Shown: positions 49,010 through 51,211 of the stretch, one piece after another
How the letters are laid out: every line of letters begins with the position of its first letter
How positions within the stretch are numbered: the first letter of the stretch is position 1
Source of the DNA: Deltaproteobacteria bacterium
GTDB taxonomy: Bacteria; Desulfobacterota; Syntrophia; Syntrophales; UBA8958
Length of the DNA stretch: 51,211 nucleotides
Direction: 5' to 3'
NCBI GenBank assembly: GCA_029561465.1
Contig: JAKQIZ010000005.1
Span: forward strand, 1-51,211
Position numbers and translations under genes: made by a program
Notes under the pieces: generated by a model
Seen by the model: the letters and a program-made list of their open reading frames with translations, nothing else
The model's database searches: none
What the model was told of the DNA's origin: nothing

Positions 49010-50620
49010 ATGATCGAATCCTTTCTTCTCCTCAGTTCCGGGATCACCCTATTCCTCTTCGGCATGATGAAGCTTGGGGCGGGGATCCAGCAACTCTTCA
49101 CCGCCCGAATCCGGGACCACATCAAATACGCCGTCCGGCGCCCCTTTTTCGGTCTCCTGACCGGTGTAGCGGCGACGGTCCTGTTTCAGAGCAGTTCCGC
49201 CACCACCGTCATCGCCGTGGGGATGGTCAGCGCCGGATTGATCACCTTTTATCACTCCCTGGCCATTGTCCTGGGGGCCGATCTCGGGACGACGGTCATC
49301 GTCCAGTTGGTGGTCTGGAAGATCACCGACGCCTCCCCGCTGTTTGTCATCGTCGGCGGCATCATCTGGTTTACCGCCCAGGAGAGGCGCAAAAGTCTGG
49401 GTGAGGCGATCTTCTACTTCGGCCTCCTGTTTTTCGGCCTGAGCGTCGTGGGGACGGCGACGGCCCCCCTGCAGCAGCACCCGGAGATCGTCGGCTTTTT
49501 CCGGGAGGCCAAGCATCCCCTGCTGGGATTCACCCTCTCGGCGCTGTTCACGGGCCTGATCCACGCCTCGGCGATCCCCATCGGCATCCTCGCCATTCTC
49601 GCCCAGCAGGATCTGGTCAGCCTGGACAACGCCCTGCCCATGGTCATCGGGGCCAATGTGGGCACCACCGTGACCGCCCTTTTGGCCGGTATGGTCTCCG
49701 GAGTCGGCGGCAAGCGGGCCGCCTTCTCCCACTTCTTCTTCAAGGCGGTGGGGGCGGCGATCTGCATGGCCGCCCTGCCGCCGTTTCTCGCGTTGCTGCG
49801 AAGCCTGTCGCCCGGCGTCGCCCAGCAGATCGCCTTGGGACATCTCCTCTTCAACCTGATCATCGTCGTCCTTTTCTTTCCCTTGCTCCGTTTGGTGGCC
49901 CGCCTCCTGGTCCGTATCCTCCCCGGGGAGGAAAAGACCCTCCCCCTGTGGCCGGAGTTTCTCAAGGAAGACGCCCTGGCGGATCCTGTCTCGGCCCTGG
50001 AAATCGTCTCCCGGGAGCTGGAGCGCCAGATCGTCATCGTGGAGGAGCTGTACCGCCGGGCGACACCGCTGCGGACCGCCTATCGGGAGGGGCAGCGGCG
50101 GGACGTCCTGTATGTGGAGATGATAATCAATCACCTGCGCGCCGAGATCGTTTCCTATCTGCGGAAGATCTCATGCCAGGATCTTTCCCCAGCACTGTCG
50201 GGGCGGCTTTTCGCCTATACGGCCATGGCCGACGATATTGAGCGCATGGCCAACCACATGATCAATCTCGTTTCCCTGTCCCGGGAAAAGCAGCGGCGGC
50301 GGATCGAGTTCACCCGGTTTGCCGAAGAGGAACTGGATGAGATCGAGAGGCTGGTGGAGATGAATATCGCCGACGCGGTGCGGCTGATCCGCCAAGGTGA
50401 CGGTGACCGGAGCGCCGCCGTCACCCGGCGGGAAAACGAGATCGACGACGCCGTAAAAGCGGCCCGGGAGCGCCATCTGGTTCGCTTTCACAAACGGCTC
50501 TGCCAGGCCGAGGCCGGGCCGGTATTCGTCGAGATGCTCATCCATCTGGAGCGTATCTCCGACCATTGCCAGAATATCGCCGATCATGTCGCCGAGCTGG
50601 AAGCAGCGGAAGTGTCTTGA
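49010..50620 (+). CDS. Na/Pi cotransporter family protein with PhoU-like domain
   Basis: 536 residues. NptA/YjbB family: two inverted transport repeats with the QSSSATTV motif (about 61-68) and its partner VIGANVGTTVTALLAG (about 213-228), a total of about eight membrane helices to about residue 305, and a C-terminal PhoU-like helical domain (about 335-530: three-helix segments with REGQRRDVLYVEMIINHLRAE, ERMANHMINLVSL, ERISDHCQNIADHVAELE). The domain probably gates phosphate flow. No strong ribosome site is seen before ATG 49010; the SCF-like context AATACAGCCGCGCC is weak. Single gene, next to the rubrerythrin-like gene. Confidence 0.93.
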   Translation: MIESFLLLSSGITLFLFGMMKLGAGIQQLFTARIRDHIKYAVRRPFFGLLTGVAATVLFQSSSATTVIAVGMVSAGLITFYHSLAIVLGADLGTTVIVQLVVWKITDASPLFVIVGGIIWFTAQERRKSLGEAIFYFGLLFFGLSVVGTATAPLQQHPEIVGFFREAKHPLLGFTLSALFTGLIHASAIPIGILAILAQQDLVSLDNALPMVIGANVGTTVTALLAGMVSGVGGKRAAFSHFFFKAVGAAICMAALPPFLALLRSLSPGVAQQIALGHLLFNLIIVVLFFPLLRLVARLLVRILPGEEKTLPLWPEFLKEDALADPVSALEIVSRELERQIVIVEELYRRATPLRTAYREGQRRDVLYVEMIINHLRAEIVSYLRKISCQDLSPALSGRLFAYTAMADDIERMANHMINLVSLSREKQRRRIEFTRFAEEELDEIERLVEMNIADAVRLIRQGDGDRSAAVTRRENEIDDAVKAARERHLVRFHKRLCQAEAGPVFVEMLIHLERISDHCQNIADHVAELEAAEVS

Positions 50621-50712
50621 CCGGTCGGGGATGAAAATGATACCTTCCCGGATAATCAATATGTGAAGTCGATTCGGTAGGGACCACGGATGAGCAAGGA
50701 AAGGAGATCGTT

Positions 50713-51211
50713 ATGAAGGATCGTTTGAACGCCCTGGAAGTAGCCCTGAACAACGAACTGCGGGAACACGAGTTCTATCTGAAAAACGCCGAGCGGACCA
50801 AGAACCCCGTCGGCAAGGCGATGTTCCTGCAGATCGCCGCGGAGGAACTGGAGCATTACGAGCGCCTGCACGCGCTCAAGGAGACCTGGGAGGCGAAGCG
50901 GCAGTGGCCGGAGACCGTCCCCCTGAAGGTGAACGGAACGGCCGTGAAGGACGTCCTGAAGGGGGCCCTGAAGCAGGCGGCCGGCGCCCCGGCGGGCGAT
51001 GCCGACGATCGCGAGGCCCTGAAGACGGCCATCGCGTTCGAGGCCAGGGGGACGGAATTCTACGCGGGGCTCCGGGATCGGGTCACCGATCCCCGGGAGA
51101 AGGCCTTCTTCGACTTGTTGGCCTCCATCGAGCACGAGCACTACACGTCGCTCAAGGACACCGAGGAGTATCTGACGGACCCGGCCGGCTGGTTCTGCAA
51201 GACGGACCGCG
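50713..51211 (+). CDS. Ferritin-like/rubrerythrin-family protein (partial, runs off the window)
   Basis: The first 166 residues are present; no stop before the right edge. Two ferritin-like halves: NNELREHEFYLKNAE (ExxxHxF) with AEELEHYERLHALKE, then IAFEARGTEFYAGLR with ASIEHEHYTSLKD. These are the paired E and ExxH sites of di-iron proteins. A glycine/alanine-rich linker (KQAAGAPAGDADD) joins them. It likely removes peroxide or handles iron in an anaerobe. AAAGGAGATCGTT precedes the ATG. The closing GWFCKTDR may lead into a rubredoxin-like or C-terminal extension beyond the window. Confidence 0.88.
   Translation, partial: MKDRLNALEVALNNELREHEFYLKNAERTKNPVGKAMFLQIAAEELEHYERLHALKETWEAKRQWPETVPLKVNGTAVKDVLKGALKQAAGAPAGDADDREALKTAIAFEARGTEFYAGLRDRVTDPREKAFFDLLASIEHEHYTSLKDTEEYLTDPAGWFCKTDR

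Noticed and set aside
1-51211. tRNA, rRNA, CRISPR or phage attachment sites
   Set aside because: I scanned the gaps for the T-loop GGTTCGA-type pattern, regular short repeats and long stable RNA genes and found none. This was by eye, so a tRNAscan or CRISPR search could still find a weak one.

Overview
This 51.2-kb chromosomal window is GC-rich and most likely from an anaerobic Desulfobacterota (former Deltaproteobacteria), probably near Syntrophus and its relatives. That placement is inferred from the mix of gene types: an indolepyruvate:ferredoxin oxidoreductase operon, a glutaconate-CoA-transferase-type operon with acyl-CoA dehydrogenase and crotonase, a methanogen-like stand-alone YcaO, a split RfaE2, an anaerobe-type ThiC, two sigma-54 promoters and a rubrerythrin-like protein. 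I found no rRNA, tRNA, CRISPR array, insertion sequence or phage gene.

Layout. 1-4.5 kb: the end of an AtpZ/AtpI-like gene, then a leftward CoA-metabolism cluster (gctA, gctB, acyl-CoA dehydrogenase, crotonase) punctuated by two terminator-like hairpins. 4.7-7.8 kb: a YcaO enzyme coupled to an unknown 123-residue protein, and an RdgC-family protein. 8.2-14.1 kb: a leftward operon (unknown 115-residue protein, FrhB-like iron-sulfur flavoprotein, iorA, iorB) behind a sigma-54 promoter, with a divergent sigma-54 activator and three palindromes between them. 14.2-18.2 kb: a DUF1846 protein, nicotinate phosphoribosyltransferase, and a broken oxygen-binding di-iron protein remnant. 18.1-27.8 kb: leftward housekeeping genes (DUF2939, glycine-zipper lipoprotein, rsmB, fmt, priA, dksA-like, FGGY kinase, rfaE2, comF, rsfS). 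28.1-30.8 kb: a TIM-barrel isomerase-like gene coupled to two Dpp/Opp-type permeases. 30.8-34.5 kb: a tiny exported Lys/Ala-rich protein with a complete-looking sigma-54 promoter (upstream sites, IHF site, -24/-12), a TVP38-like membrane protein and three hydrolases. 34.8-37.7 kb: nitronate monooxygenase-like protein, a 59-residue protein, TatD and a tandem gamma-glutamylcyclotransferase-like protein. 37.7-41.1 kb: TPP riboswitch, thiamine pyrophosphokinase, thiD, thiC. 41.1-45.2 kb: small membrane protein, CCA/poly(A) polymerase, lipoprotein, rhomboid protease and TraB-family protein. 45.2-51.2 kb: an RND transporter fused to a cyclic-nucleotide-binding domain, a Na/Pi cotransporter with a PhoU-like tail, and a partial rubrerythrin-like gene.

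How it works together. The two CoA/2-oxoacid clusters would feed acyl-CoA and reduced ferredoxin metabolism. The ior operon appears to be switched by its own divergent activator. The thiamine block is under TPP feedback and supplies the cofactor that IorA needs. A dispersed inverted-repeat element occurs at least four times in the intergenic DNA (6.5, 17.3, 28.0 and 39.6 kb), once inside the thiamine cluster.
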